Assembly: GCA_016647705.1 (NCBI GenBank) | Contig: CM028333.1 | Span: forward strand, 7,886,616 to 7,950,615 | From: Eucommia ulmoides | Taxonomy: Eukaryota; Streptophyta; Magnoliopsida; Garryales; Eucommiaceae | DNA length: 64,000 nt | Direction of reading: 5' to 3' | Part shown: piece after piece, positions 27,408-39,992 of the stretch | Layout: the number at the start of each line of letters is the position of its first letter | Position numbering within the stretch: position 1 is the stretch's first letter | Made by a program: the position numbers and the translations under genes | The notes under the pieces: generated by a model | The model's input: only the letters and a program-made list of their open reading frames with translations | Database searches by the model: none | Told to the model about the DNA's origin: nothing

Positions 27408-30150
27408 TGTAAGACCTTGAATTAACACGTACGTCATTTTAGTTGTATTTTAGAGTAACTATGAAAAATTAGGGATGAAATTGGATCAAATTGAAAATCT
27501 AGAAACATTAAATCCCAACTTAGGGAGGTAAATTGACATTTAACTTTTAATTGAAACTTAAAGGGGTGAAATTGCAAATCTCCGAAACTTTTAAAAAGTT
27601 GAAATTGATTAAAATTAAGATTTAAAGAAAGTTGGGGGAGGAAAGAGTAATTAACTAAAAAGTTTATTATATATATATATATATATATAGGTGATCTGAT
27701 GAGCAAACCGCCGACAGGGGAAAGAGAAAGAGCAGCGACGTGGCACGTTGGGATGAATTGAACCCACTAATTACATGCAATATATACATATCTTCATCTG
27801 TAATGATCAAAGAAAATCTCATCAAATCTGAAAATCAAAGAGAGAAGAAAACAGAGAAAGAAGAGAGAGAGAGGAGCAGCCGGGTTCGGTGCCAACGGGG
27901 TGTGGTCAGTGTTTGTGTAGGGGCTTTGCTGTTCATGCGAGAGTATGGATTTCTGCGGTGGTTGCGAGTGGGTGTATGATCGGAGAGGGCGGCGTGATCG
28001 TCCGGAGGTGGTGTGTTTCGGCGTGGGGGTGTTCGTCGTTCAACCATCATCGTCATGTGTGTGTGTGTATTCTGTTCAGTCTATCCGGCAGTGTGTGGGG
28101 GTGATCGGTGTGTGTGCGTTTTCAGTTCTATTCGTCTGTCTTGGTTCGCCGGTGTGTGTGTGACGGTGTAGGGGAGTTTTCCGTTCGGTCCGACAATATC
28201 GTCGACATGGTGCGTGTGTGTACTTTGATTGAGGATGGTGTGTGTGTGTGTATGTCTGCATGCTATTCCAGTGGTGGGTGCTTTGTCCACGGTGTCCGTT
28301 GGTTGTGTGTGTAACGATGACGGTCGCTGTGTATGGGTGTTACTGTGTAGGCGTGGTCGGCATCGGACGTGGGCCGACTGTGTGGCTGTGTGTGTAAGAA
28401 TCGATAGGGTGTGGGTGTGCTGGTCGGTCGTCGGGGAGCCTTGTGGGTGTGTCGTCGACAAATTTCAGAAGAGAGGGACGACCGGCCAACATTAGAAACG
28501 AAAACAGAAGAGAGAGGGGACGGCTGGGAACGGAACAGGAAACAGAGAAAAAAAAAAGAGGAGGAATTACACAAACCACCCCGCTGAAAATCAAAAACCC
28601 ATCTCGTGGTCGCCAAACGACTCGGAAACAGGTGAAATTTCAATTGATTATTAATTTTCATTAAATTAAATTTTATTTAGCGCTACAAATTCTAAAATCA
28701 TAACAATTTCCTAATGATTATTTAATTTTAATTACGTGGTACATAAAATAGTAACGATTCGAAATATAGGGTCTGCATTACGTGATTCAGATGTTTTAGA
28801 CAAGATATTAATTTAGGCTCTGTCACTATTAGGTTTGCAGGCACCGGTGTCCCGATAGAGTATGGTCAGTAAAGGTTTTAGAGAGAGGATAACAAGGTGA
28901 GTGTACTGTCTTCTTACCAAACTATTTTTCTATGTATATATATGATGAAATATGTGTTTATTTAAACTGTATAAATATATAAATGATATGGATCAAGCAT
29001 GATTTGGGTGAGTTAGTAAACTGGATTTCCGGAAGATTCCGATGGTTTTCGAAATAAAGTTGAAAATGAATTTTTGGTTGGATTTGGTGAAATCAGATGG
29101 TGTTTTTAAAAGAGAATAGAGGATATCTGTTTTTCTAAGAATGCCTGGTTTTCTAAAAATGAAGGGTGGAAAAGTGGTTTAGATAAAATCAGACGTTTTC
29201 TTTAATAGAAAGTGTGGAATATAATTTTTGGACTTAAAAGTTGGTTTTGAGGAAAAGAGATAGATGTGGTGATGTGACGATGTTGAGTAGACGATATTTA
29301 TTAAGTTGTGATTCGATAATGCCGTATTTGATTTGACAATGCCATAGTGTTTATCTGTTTGGTAGAGTGAGGTTATCCGCTTCGGCGGAGTGATGTTATC
29401 CACTTCGATGGAGTGATGTTTATCTGCTTCGGTAGAGTGATGTTAGATGTTTATACTGCGCAGTGATTATCCGCTTCGGCGGAGTAATGGGTGTTTGTAG
29501 GAAGGCATATCCTAGGGATGGTATCGTACCGTTGCAAACTCCCGATCGTGAGGTTAAAACGATCACTAGGGCTGACCAGCCTGTGTGTGTTTGAGAGGAT
29601 GTTTTGAGATGTGGTATTTTGCTTATACTGGGTGATTTATTATTTATTATGGTGATTGGCATGATTCTTATACTAAATGTTTTTGCATGGAACTTATATA
29701 TAGTGCTTTATTCTCACTACTAATATTATGAAAACTTTTACAGGCTACGTGATGTTTACATATTTAAGCTTGATCTATTTAGATGTTGCAAAATAAATTA
29801 TTATTATTATAAAAATATTTTACTAAGAAGGCAGTACACTCGCAGGTGAAATGGTTAGGAGTCGGTCGGTCCCCTACTAGCGCTAGATAGAGTTATGCGG
29901 ATCTCGCGATAGAGTCAATTGAGAGAAATTTTGAGACGAGGTGTCAAAGATGAATCTAAGTGAGATTCATGGAATTAGTTTGGTTGTTCTTATAATTGGG
30001 ACGGTGTATCCCTATTAGATGGAATCGTGTATATGTGATGTAGATGAAAAGTTTATATATTGTCGGATTGTGGTTGGTTAGTCAGATAGGTGATATCATA
30101 TCGACGTCATGCCGGCCCCACATGAAGGGTGTCTGGGGTGGGGTTTGACA
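27408..30150 (+). repeat. Element B 5' LTR
   Basis: Contains a short (AT)n (27668-27690), a strongly G/T-skewed segment rich in GTGTGTG (27895-28490), five or so 23-bp units TTATCCGCTTCGGCGGAGTGATG (29350-29490), and the tail GTGTCTGGGGTGGGG. Open frames in the G/T-rich segment are composition artefacts. Confidence 0.9.
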
Positions 30151-30154
30151 ATTT

Positions 30155-30167
30155 TGGTATTAGAGCC
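30155..30167 (+). other. Primer-binding site of element B (tRNA-iMet)
   Basis: TGGTATTAGAGCC differs by one base from TGGTATCAGAGCC, the complement of the initiator tRNA-Met 3' end, and begins five bases after the LTR. Confidence 0.85.
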
Positions 30168-31284
30168 TAGGTTATAGGTTCTGTAAACTTGTTAGGAGAT
30201 GTGTCGGTAGAAGATAATGAGATAGGAGGACGTATCAGTCGTCTAGTCAGTAGGGGTCCTGAGATAGGGTGTTAATAGGTGAGCTTGATATGTGAGTGTT
30301 AGGTCTTTTATTTCGTTAGGTTGTGCATTAGCATGGTGCGTGGAGGGTTGTCTTTTTGGGAAGCAACGATATGACTACGTGGTGATATTGCTAGGAGGGA
30401 TGTCTTCCACAAGATAAGAAGGCTAAACTAGACAAACAACAAATTACGTCGTTATCAATATACTAGATGATATAGCATAACACATTTAAGTCGAAATAAG
30501 AAATAATATTCAAAGGGAGTAAATCGCCTTCTAGGCAATTTGAAAGGAAACTGTGACGTTACTAGACAAGAATTTAATGTGGTAGCACTTTTTAGATTGA
30601 TTAATAGACGGAGTACCAGTTGTGGCATGTAGCAATGTAATAGGAAATGATATATAGGAAGTGGCCGACGATTGTGGATTTGGGAGAATAGTGGGTGCGT
30701 GTAAATATAATCCATTTGAATGAGTAATATAGAGTTGCGGGTGTAGTCAAATTTGTGATGAATAAAAGTATGTATTGTTGGGAAGGCATATCTGGTACCT
30801 CAGTTAGTCTGATAATGGGTTTAGGAGGTTAGAAAGTGTTAAAGAAAGAATATTACAAGTCAGTACGCAGATGTTGGGCATCAGTTCAAACAAGTTTCGG
30901 CGGTGGATATTTTAATAACTAGGGATTTTTTCCTATGTAGTTTTGAGAATTGACAGGGTGCCTGTAAGGGTGATTAGTAATTGTGGTTGTTGTTCCATAA
31001 TGATAAGGAGGTGAACGTTCGGCTTGTAAGTTGGTTAATTATACTTGTGGTAATGAATGTGGGAAATTGAGATTTGAAATTATAATCTTGAGACTTTAAA
31101 GATGATCGCTATGGTATAGGAAAAAACAATTGAGCGGATTAATTTAAGTCGATGATTGATTGCATTTAGTTGAATTTAAATAATTTTAGTGGTGTATGAA
31201 AAAAAATTGTTAGATATTGGGAATTGGAGTAAGTTCGTTTTCGGTTTAGGAAGTTTTAATAGAAGAAGCCTTATGACGGCCCTG

Positions 31285-31333
<49 letters not shown>

Positions 31334-31539
31334 GTCGTCACAATAAATTAGAATATCAACTAATGATTTATGTAGACCTGGTGTGTGTTTCCATAAAGAT
31401 CCGGTGTTGGTAACACAAAACTTAGAATGGATAGGTTGTTAAATCGATTGCAACAAATAGGGTGTCAGATTTTTGCGTAAGGTACTCGTAACCGAAGATT
31501 TGAGACTGTGACATGGTAAAAACGGTGATCCGGTCGAAA

Positions 31540-31790
31540 GTAGAGAAGAGCATGTCGAACATCTTCAGAATGTGTTAGTAAGGCAGTGACTAGTGCAGTA
31601 AATATGACTAGTGCTCTTGAGGCATAGTATTCAAAATGAATCCAAAGGAAGTCGAAGTGGTGGGTTGATGGAATATGGAAAAGGCCGAAAACATGTGACG
31701 GGAACTCGAAACTTTTTGGAGCTAGTAGCGACTGTAATTGTTTGACGTTTAGCGACATTTCCGTATGACAGGATTTGTGCTTAAAATCGA
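31540..31790 (+). pseudogene. Element B RT/RNase H remnant
   Basis: Frameshifted pieces of the gypsy RT-to-RNase H connection: an EEHVEHLQNVL block (about 31546-31578) and a degenerate 'RPKT..E.R.FL' block (about 31680-31730). Stops occur in every frame. The regions 30170-31540 and 31790-33370 gave no recognisable domain. A run of about 40 A lies at 31284-31322. Confidence 0.55.
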
Positions 31791-33369
31791 AAATAGGGAA
31801 AAATGTGGTTACGCATAATTGGGTTATTCATATCAATGTATGTGTCAGGTTGGGATCTTTATAAGTTTATTGGGAAGTTGGTCAAATGACCACGCTAATT
31901 GAACTTTTCACTGTAAAATTGATATTTATCGATTGTATGGTAGAAGCACGAAAGTTGGATGTCCAGTTGGGAAAGGTTAATGAAGAAGGGAATGGAAAAT
32001 GATCACAGGGCTGACTATAGTGAATAGTTCGGGCTGGAAATTGGTGAGTTAGTTGTTCCTATTACTTTAGGGGTTGAGTTGAGACCCTTGTAAATTTAGT
32101 GGGCGGTTGATTAGATGGTAACGCAGATTGAAGTTTTGATGATTGAAAACAGATTGTGTGTTCCTAATGATACCCATCTGACGAAAGAAACCTTAAAGAA
32201 GTACGTAGTCTAATATACACAATGCACCCCGGTGATATCAAACTGTGTCGAGATTGCTGGATCATTATTGGTAGTTTGGATGAGAATAAAAAATCGCAGA
32301 ATTTGTTGTTAGGTGACTTGTATGTTAGCGAAAATTAAGGTCGAGCATTAATATCCAGGAGGGCCATTGTAGCCTTTACCTATTCTAGAATGGAAACGTG
32401 AGTCTTGATTTGTATGTTAAGTATACATTGATGGGATTGTTCGGTTGCATGAGGCACCGGTTCAATATAAGTGTCGAATAAAGTTGGGATAAGATGCCGG
32501 TGTGACTTATTCGTTCCATAATTCATAGTTGCTCTTGGATAAATTGATTGACCATATTTTGATAAATTGAATTGTTACTGAGTAGGTGTTGCTGCCGTAC
32601 TGTAATTGGAAGATAATTTTTTTTATTTATTTATTTTTTTTTTATCAAAACAAATTAAGTCACTATTGTATGAACAGTCCGCAGAGGAATTCGAAATGCA
32701 GTATTAAATGGTGATATCTTAAAATGTGAGTTTTATATGTAATAAATACCGTCATAAAATCGACACGTTATAAATATAGAAAGTCGGGTAGCTAATTCCA
32801 GGTAATATTTCTCTATAGGAGAAACTGTAGTACCAGGAGCGGATATTTATTTTGACGTTCTGGATGAATGTCCATACTTATTAAGGTGCCAAATTGAAAG
32901 TTGGTATCTCGTTTTATTTGTGGATAAACGGTCAATCGAGAAATACGATTAAGATATTGGAAGATATGTTGAAGAGTTGCATTTTGGGAATCTTCGGGTA
33001 GCAAGGAAGATTAGGTGGCACTAATGGAATGTGTTTAAAATAATAATTACCTTTGCGATAATCAGGGTGGCGTCGTGTAAAGCGCTATATGAAAAGGATG
33101 CAGGACTCCAATCAAATCGACCGAATTGAGATAGGAGAACAGAACTAGATGTATTGAACCATTACCAACTTTAGGAGGAACTAGCTCGTGGGAGGTCACT
33201 GAAATTTCATAAAGAGGTATAATAGTTTACAGTCAGTAACTATTGACTTTTATGATGTATCGAATTTTTGTAGTTGAGACATATCTATGTCCTTCAACTC
33301 ATAGTTATATGTGGATTTATGTTTGAAGCATGTTTAGGTAGATTAGGAAGTATGCCCAACTGTATATCG

Positions 33370-34065
33370 ATAAGATTGTTAGGTTGTATGGCGTACTGGT
33401 TTCTCTAGTGTTAGATGGAGATCTGAGATTTACTTCAGAGTTCTGGTCAAGTTTCCAAACTGCTTTCGGTACCAAGTTGAAATTCGGTACCGCTTTCCAT
33501 CCCCAGACAGACGGACAATCGGAGTATACGATTCCAACGTTGGAGGATGTGTTGAGGAAATGTGTTTTGGAATTTCCTGGTAGCTGGAATGATCATTTAC
33601 CATTGATGGAATTCACCTACAATAACGGCTACCATTCAACAATTGAGATAGCACCATATGCAGTGTTGTATAACCGAAGATGCAGGACCTAATCCAACAG
33701 ACTAAGCTGAGGTAAGGGAGCGTAAATTGTTGATGTCAGAAATAGTTCAGATGACAGCAGACAAAGTGAAGGTGATTCGAGAAAGATTAAAAATTGCTTA
33801 GAGTCGACAAAAGCGTTATGCAGACAAGTGCCGACGGGAGTTGGAGTTCGAAGTGGGAGATCATGTGTTGACTTCGCAGCCGAAGGGATTGGAAGCAGAT
33901 TTAACCTACGTTAAGGAGCTAGTCCAAATCCTAAGCCGTAAGGACCGGGTGTCGCAAACAAAAACGATCCAGTTAGTTCAAGTGTTGTAGCGCAATCATG
34001 CAGTGGAAGAGGCGACGGGAGAGCGAGATGATGAAATAAAAAACAAATACCCACATTTGTTCAAT
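33370..34065 (+). pseudogene. Element B integrase and C-terminal domain
   Basis: Best-preserved part of element B pol. Integrase joins element DNA to the genome. The core runs open for 102 residues (33384-33692): the LDGDLRFTS block holds the second catalytic Asp, HPQTDGQSE (about 33498-33524) the catalytic Glu, and the block LMEFTYNNGYHSTIEIAPY follows. After a stop the frame continues with a KRYADKCRRELEFEVGDHV-like stretch and a final VEEATGERDDE-like piece near 34000, typical of the Del/Tekay end of pol. The first catalytic Asp region was not found. It could not act. Confidence 0.8.
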
Positions 34066-34098
34066 TAGGTAATAAAATTTCGGGACTAAATTTCTTTT

Positions 34099-34111
34099 AG
34101 GAGGGAAGGAT
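34099..34111 (+). other. Polypurine tract of element B
   Basis: AGGAGGGAAGGAT directly before the 3' LTR start; primes plus-strand synthesis in LTR elements. Confidence 0.75.
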
Positions 34112-34368
34112 TGTAAGACACCGAATTAACACGTACGTCATTTTAGTTGTATTTTAGAGTAATTATGAAAAATTAGGGATGAAATTGGATCAAATTGAAA
34201 ATCTAGAAACATTAAATCCCAACTTAGGGAGGTAAATTGACATTTAACTTTTAATTGAAACTTAAAGGGGTGAAATTGCAAATCTCAGAAACTTTTAAAA
34301 AGTTGAAATTGATTAAAATTAAGATTTAAAAAAAGTTGGGGGAGGAAAGAGTAATTAACTAAAAAGTT

Positions 34369-34462
<94 letters not shown>

Positions 34463-36941
34463 ATAGGTGATCGGATGAGCAAACCGCCGGCAGGGGAAAG
34501 AGAAAGAGCAGCGACATGGCACGTTGGGATGAATTGAACCCACTAATTACATGCAATATATACATATCTTCATGTGTAATTATCAAAGAAAATCTCATCA
34601 AATCTGAAAATCAAAGAGAGAAGAAAACAAAGAAAGAAGAGAGAGAGAGGAGCAGCCGGGTTCGGCTCCAACGGGGTGTGGTCAGTGTTTGTGTAGGGGC
34701 TTTGCTGTTCGTACGAGAGTATGGATTTCTGCGGTGGTTGCGAGTGGGTGTATGATCGGAGAGGGTGGCGTGATCGTCCGGAGGTGGTGTGTTTCGGCGT
34801 GGGGGTGTTCGTCGTTCAACCATCGTCGTCATGTGTGTGTGTGTATTCTGTTCAGTCTGTCCGGCAGTGTGTGGGGGTGATCGGTGTGTGTGCATTTTCA
34901 GTTTTGTTCGTCTGTCTTGGTTCGCCGGTGTGTGTGTGACGGTGTAGGGGGGGTTTTCCGTTCGGTCCGACGATATCGTCGAGGTGGTGCGTGTGTGTAC
35001 TTTGATTGAGGACGGTGTGTGTGTATGTATGTCTGCATGCTATTCCAGTGGTGGGTGCTTTGTCCATGGTGTCCGTTGGTTGTGTGTGTAACGATGACGG
35101 TCGCTGTGTGTGGGTGTTACTGTGTAGGCGTGGTCGGCATAGAACATGGGCCGACTATGTGGCTGTGTGTGTAAGAATCGATGGGGTGTGGGTGTGCTGG
35201 TCGGTCGTCGGGGAGCCTTGTGGGTGTGTCGTCGACAAATTTCGAAAGAGAGGGACGACCGGCCAACATCAGAAATGGAAACAGAGGAGAGAGGGGACAG
35301 CTGGGAACGGAACAGGAAACAGAGAAAAAAAAATAAGAGAAAAAAAAAGGGGGGGAATTACACAAACCACCTCGCTGAAAATCAAAAACCCATTTCGTGG
35401 TCGCCAAACGGCTCGGAAACAGGTCAAATTTCAATCGATTATTAATTTTTATTAAATTAAATTTTATTTAGCTTTACAAATCCTAAAATTGTAACAATTT
35501 CCTAATGATTAATTAATTTTAATTACGCGGTACATAAAATAGTAACGATTCGGAATATAGGGTCTGTATTGCGTGATTCAGATGTTTTAGACTAGATATT
35601 AATTTAGGCTCTGTCACTATTAGGTTCGCAGGCACCGGTGTCCCGATAGAGTATTGTCAGTAAAGGTTTTGGAGAGAGGATAACGAGATGAGTGTACTGT
35701 CTTCTTACCAAACTATTTTTCTATGAATATATATGATGAAATATGTGTTTATTTAAACTATATGAATTTATAAATGATATGGATCAAACATGATTTGGGT
35801 GAGTTGATAAACTGGATTTCCGGAAGATTCCGATGGTTTTCGAAATAAAGTTGAAAATAAATTTTTGGTTGGATTTGGTGAAATCAGACGGTGTTTTTAA
35901 AAGAGAATAGAGGATATCTGTTTTTCTAAGAATGTCTGGTTTTCTAAAAATGAAGGGTGGAAAAGTGCTTTAGATAAAATCAGACGTTTTCTTTAATAGA
36001 AAGTGTGGAATATGATTTTTGGACTTAAAAGTTGGTTTTGAGGAAAAGAGATAGATGTGGTGATATGACGATGTTGAGTAGACGATATTTATTGAGTTGT
36101 GATTCGATGATACTGTATTTGATTTGACAATGCCATAGTGTTTATCTGTTTGGTAGAGTGAGGTTATTCGCTTCGGTGGAGTGATGTTATCCGCTTCGAC
36201 GGAGTGATATTTATCTGCTTCGACAGAGTGATGTTAGATGTTTATACTGCGCAGTGATTATCCGCTTCGGCAGAGTAATGGGTATTTGTAGGAAGGCATA
36301 TCCTACGGATGGTACGGTACCGTTGCAAACTCCCGATCGTGAGGTTAAAACGATCACTAGGGCTGGCCAGCATGTGTGTGTTTGAGAGGATGTTTTGAGA
36401 TGTGGTATTTTGCTTATACTAGGTAATTTATTATTTATTATGGTGATTGGCATGATTCTTATACTAAATGTTTTTGCATGGAACTTATATATAGTGCTTT
36501 ATTCTCACTACTAATATTATGAAAACTTTTACGAGCTACGTGATGTTTACATATTTAAGCTTGATCCATTTAGATGTTGCAGAATAAATTATTATTATTA
36601 TAAAAATATTTTACTAAGAAGGCAGTACACTCGCATGTGAAATGGCTAGGAGTCGGTTGGTCCCCTACTGGCACTAGATAGAGTTATGCGGATCTCGCGA
36701 TAGAGTCAATTGAGAGAAATTTTGAGACGAGGTGTCAGAGATGAATCTAAGTAAGATTCATGGGATTAGTTTGGTTGTTCTTATAATTGGGACGATGTAT
36801 CCCTATTAGATGGAATCGTGTATATGTGATATAGATGGAAATTTTATATATTGTCGGATTGTGGTTGGTTAGTCAGATAGGTGATATCATATCGACGTCA
36901 TTTCGGCCCCACATGAAAGGTGTCTCGGGTGGGGTGTGACA
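34112..36941 (+). repeat. Element B 3' LTR
   Basis: Same structure as 27408-30150. The (AT)n is expanded to about 43 units (34373-34459) against about 11 in the 5' copy, which explains most of the 87-bp length difference. 23-bp units recur at 36140-36280. Confidence 0.9.
34373..34459. repeat. Expanded (AT)n in element B 3' LTR
   Basis: About 43 AT units; the 5' LTR has about 11 at the matching place. Confidence 0.9.
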
Positions 36942-36946
36942 GGGAT

Positions 36947-38375
36947 CACTGAGAATACTATCCGTTTTAAGTTTGGAAGTGATGTGTAGTATGTAGTATG
37001 TTAGTTATGTATTATTACTTTCCCGTATTGCATGTGTGTTTAGGTTAGAATGTTTTTATGTTTTTGTGTTGTTGTTATATGTTGAGTTTTGCATTCATCT
37101 GGGCTAAACCTCGATGATGAGATTACCCCTGGTTGTTTTTGAGATCAAGGGTAATATCCATGCATATGTGTTCTGTGTGCTTGACTATGCGTTTTGGTCA
37201 AAAGTATTGTAGATCCTAATTTGCACGGGCACATAGACTGAATGTATAGTTATTCAATTGATTTGAGGATCATTATCGATTAACCAATTCATGACATATT
37301 AAGGTTTCTAGAACTTGATTGAGGGAAAGCTTGAGGCGAAATCATAGGCAAAGTAGTTCAAGAGACGTGATTTAGGTAGTTGTTTTGTTGCTTGAGCCTT
37401 TTCAAGCCTACCATGCAATATCATTATCCCTCGTTACCTTGTCGAAGCCTAAACGCTAATTCAATTATGAACACATAAACTAATACCCTAGCTAGTTGAC
37501 CTTTTTCCAAACCTAAATCGATGAATTTAAAGGCACATTAGAGTGAATCAAGTTAGCAATTGCAAATACGACTTGATGTGAGCGGTTGGGTTTAGGGCGA
37601 ACTTCGGATTGGTTCGGTATTCAAGTATTCACTTGTTATTTTTTGTTTGTATTTCACACACCCCTTCAATTGTAACAATCAAATAATCTTGGGAATGTGT
37701 TCGTTGAAAAGAAAAGAAAAAAAAATAATAGAAAAAAAAATAATCAAGTGTAAATACGGTTTTTATTTCCGTTTCTTTTGACAAGTGAGTATGTTGTTCT
37801 TAATTGCATGTTCGGGATTGTTTCCAATCTAAGTATAGGGTTAGAGAGTGAGTGTGCCAAGCGTTGAGCCTTGGGTAACGTTAACTTAACAACGTCAACC
37901 CGTTTTCAATTCCGAAATACCCTTGGCCAAATATTCCTAAACCGAACCAAGTCTTTCTGATCTCTATGAACTTCCAAGCCTACATCAGTGGAGATTGGAC
38001 CCCAATCTAGCATATGGAAATCCTAGTTCTTCACGGTCTAAGTCGTGAATTTCGTTGGGGGATAATCCAATCCGGTCGTTGTATAGTTATATTATTGAGT
38101 CTCTCACTAACACGTATACAAGATCTAGAATAGCATTCACCATTATTGCATGTCGAAATTCTAGAAACTCATGATGTGTTTTACCGCCTGAACTCGAAAT
38201 AACTGGCAGCTGTTGAGGGACAAAAATAAATAGGCTGTTAGAAGAATGTAAAACTCGTATGTTGTTATGTTTAGATTGTTTTTAGGTTGTTTGTTATTTA
38301 ATTTAGTTTGTGTATTTTAATTTTCGTGTGTGTGTTTGGCTTAAGGACTAGCCAAATTTCAAGTTTGGGGGTATT
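36947..38375 (+). other. Element A interior, right part
   Basis: Non-coding 3' interior of element A: no gag or pol. It ends in AAGTTTGGGGGTATT, whose TTTGGGGG (38364-38371) is a likely polypurine tract just before the 3' LTR. Confidence 0.65.
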
Positions 38376-39987
38376 TGATAGGTGTGATCTACCTACGTAA
38401 TTCTAAACCGAATTAAGTTAGTTTTCGAGTATTTATATAGTATTTTATTACGTTTTAATTAGTTTTGTTACTTTTTATATAAATTATATATGTGGGGCAA
38501 AAAAGGAAAACTAGAGCTAAAACGATGAGATCGAACCAAAAGCGATTGAAAAACAGTAGAAAAACAAGCACGGAAGCAAAATTGTGAAATAAGCCCACCG
38601 CTGCAGCGTCCAGACCACCACCGCGGTGGTGAAGAAGCTGAGAAATACAAAAGGCTACTGACAGCCCACAGCCTAGGCGGTGAATCCCACTGCCTACTTC
38701 TTCGCCTAGGTGATCAGCCAAACCGACCTACCTTTGCCTAGGCGGTGGATCCCTTTGCCTAGGCGGAGACTCTCTGCACAACTTTCATATTTATTTAAAT
38801 ATTTTGAGATATTTTGCTTATAAATAACACTCTCCTTCCCTCTCCTTTGAAGCCCCCCGTCCATTTGGGCACCTTAGGCCATATTTAGGCTAGGGTTTAG
38901 GAGTTTTAGAGGTAGAGCTCACATCCCGAAGTGGAGAAGACGGCGAATCGATCGTTGAGCGTTCTTAGCGGTTTATCTTCAAACGAGGCCAAGTTCTTCG
39001 ATTGTTTTTCCTTATTTCTTTAACTTAGGATATTGTGAACATGTTTAGCTTGTTATTTTATTGTAAATACGGTTATGACCATAGCTAAACATGGATTGTA
39101 GTAGGGATTAACAATAAATTTATGAATATGTTATTTGGATGATTTCGGTGTTTTGTTTGTGATTGTTCTTCGTAGTTTGATTGTATTTATCATATTGTTT
39201 GTTTATCATACTTAGTTAGATAAATGGAGAATACGGGATTTTGATAAACTCTGGATTCAGATTTGGGTAAACAAATGCCACGATTCTATAACCCTGTCGG
39301 GGTTTGAATTGTGGACAATCGATGACGTTGGGGTAAGACTCACGTGACCTAGAGTCGTTAAGACGTTGAGGGGGACTTCTTCGTTAACTCGAAATTACGT
39401 TATATCCCCCGTCTTACACTCAGGAGACGTGGCGAGAGAGTTTTAGAACGAAGATTTTTGATAGGGTAAATATAACGCACGATCCATTGACTCGATCGGG
39501 AGTTGGATTGTGTGCAATCAATGACACTGGGGGAGACTTACGTGACCTAGGATCGTCAAGACGTTGATGGGGACTTCTTCGTTGACTCGAAGTCATGTAT
39601 TCCCTAGTCTTACACTCTGGAGATGTGGCGGTAGAGTTTATATACCGAGGTTGTTAAATAGGTCGAATACCGTAGACGTGTGTAAATCGAAATCGAACAC
39701 GTATTTGTAAATAGGTTAATCCCTAGGCAATTCTTTAACCTAAAACATATTAGCATATTATTATAGTTAATTTAGGTTATATTAGTATTAGTTTAATTAT
39801 TTAATTATATTTATTTTTAGCCTAGATAAAGTTAGGTTACGACAAATGCTATATTCGATAGTACTGACCCCAATCCCTGTGGATACGATAACCCGATCTT
39901 AATAATCACACTATATTAAAATTTTGACCTCGTACACTTGCGAGTAGTCACATACAAGCGAAGACGCTCAAAATCCTCGCCCGTACA
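38376..39987 (+). repeat. Element A 3' LTR
   Basis: 1612 bp, aligned end to end with 25212-26844, with the same palindromes (38595-38770) and internal tandem block. Ends CGCCCGTACA before the GAGGG target copy. Confidence 0.85.
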
Positions 39988-39992
39988 GAGGG

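Larger units (their letters stand above)
27408..36941 (+). mobile_element. Del/Tekay-like Ty3/gypsy element B
   Basis: LTRs 27408-30150 (2743 bp) and 34112-36941 (2830 bp), starting TGTAAGAC and ending TTGACA / GTGACA. Target duplication GGGAT at 27403-27407 and 36942-36946, inside element A. Primer site (tRNA-iMet) at 30155-30167 and polypurine tract before 34112. The interior is only about 3.96 kb, with a recognisable but broken RT/RNase H and integrase and no gag found. LTRs differ at about 6 of the first 265 positions by eye, so the insertion is recent relative to A. Confidence 0.9.
25212..39987 (+). mobile_element. Athila-like non-autonomous LTR element A
   Basis: LTRs TGATAGGTG...CGTACA at 25212-26844 and 38376-39987. 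Target duplication GAGGG at 25207-25211 and 39988-39992, inside the LINE1 ORF2 codon series. The primer site (26851-26868) pairs with the tRNA-Asp 3' end, as in Athila elements. Without the nested element B the interior is only about 2.0 kb and shows no gag or pol, so it would need enzymes from a relative. The LTRs differ at about 9 of the first 110 positions by eye, older than those of B. Orientation is taken from LTR order and PBS. Confidence 0.85.

Noticed and set aside
27889..28661. Several open frames on both strands in the element B LTR, repeated at 34689-35455
   Set aside because: They follow from the GTGTGTG-rich composition and are duplicated only because LTRs are duplicated; they match no family.
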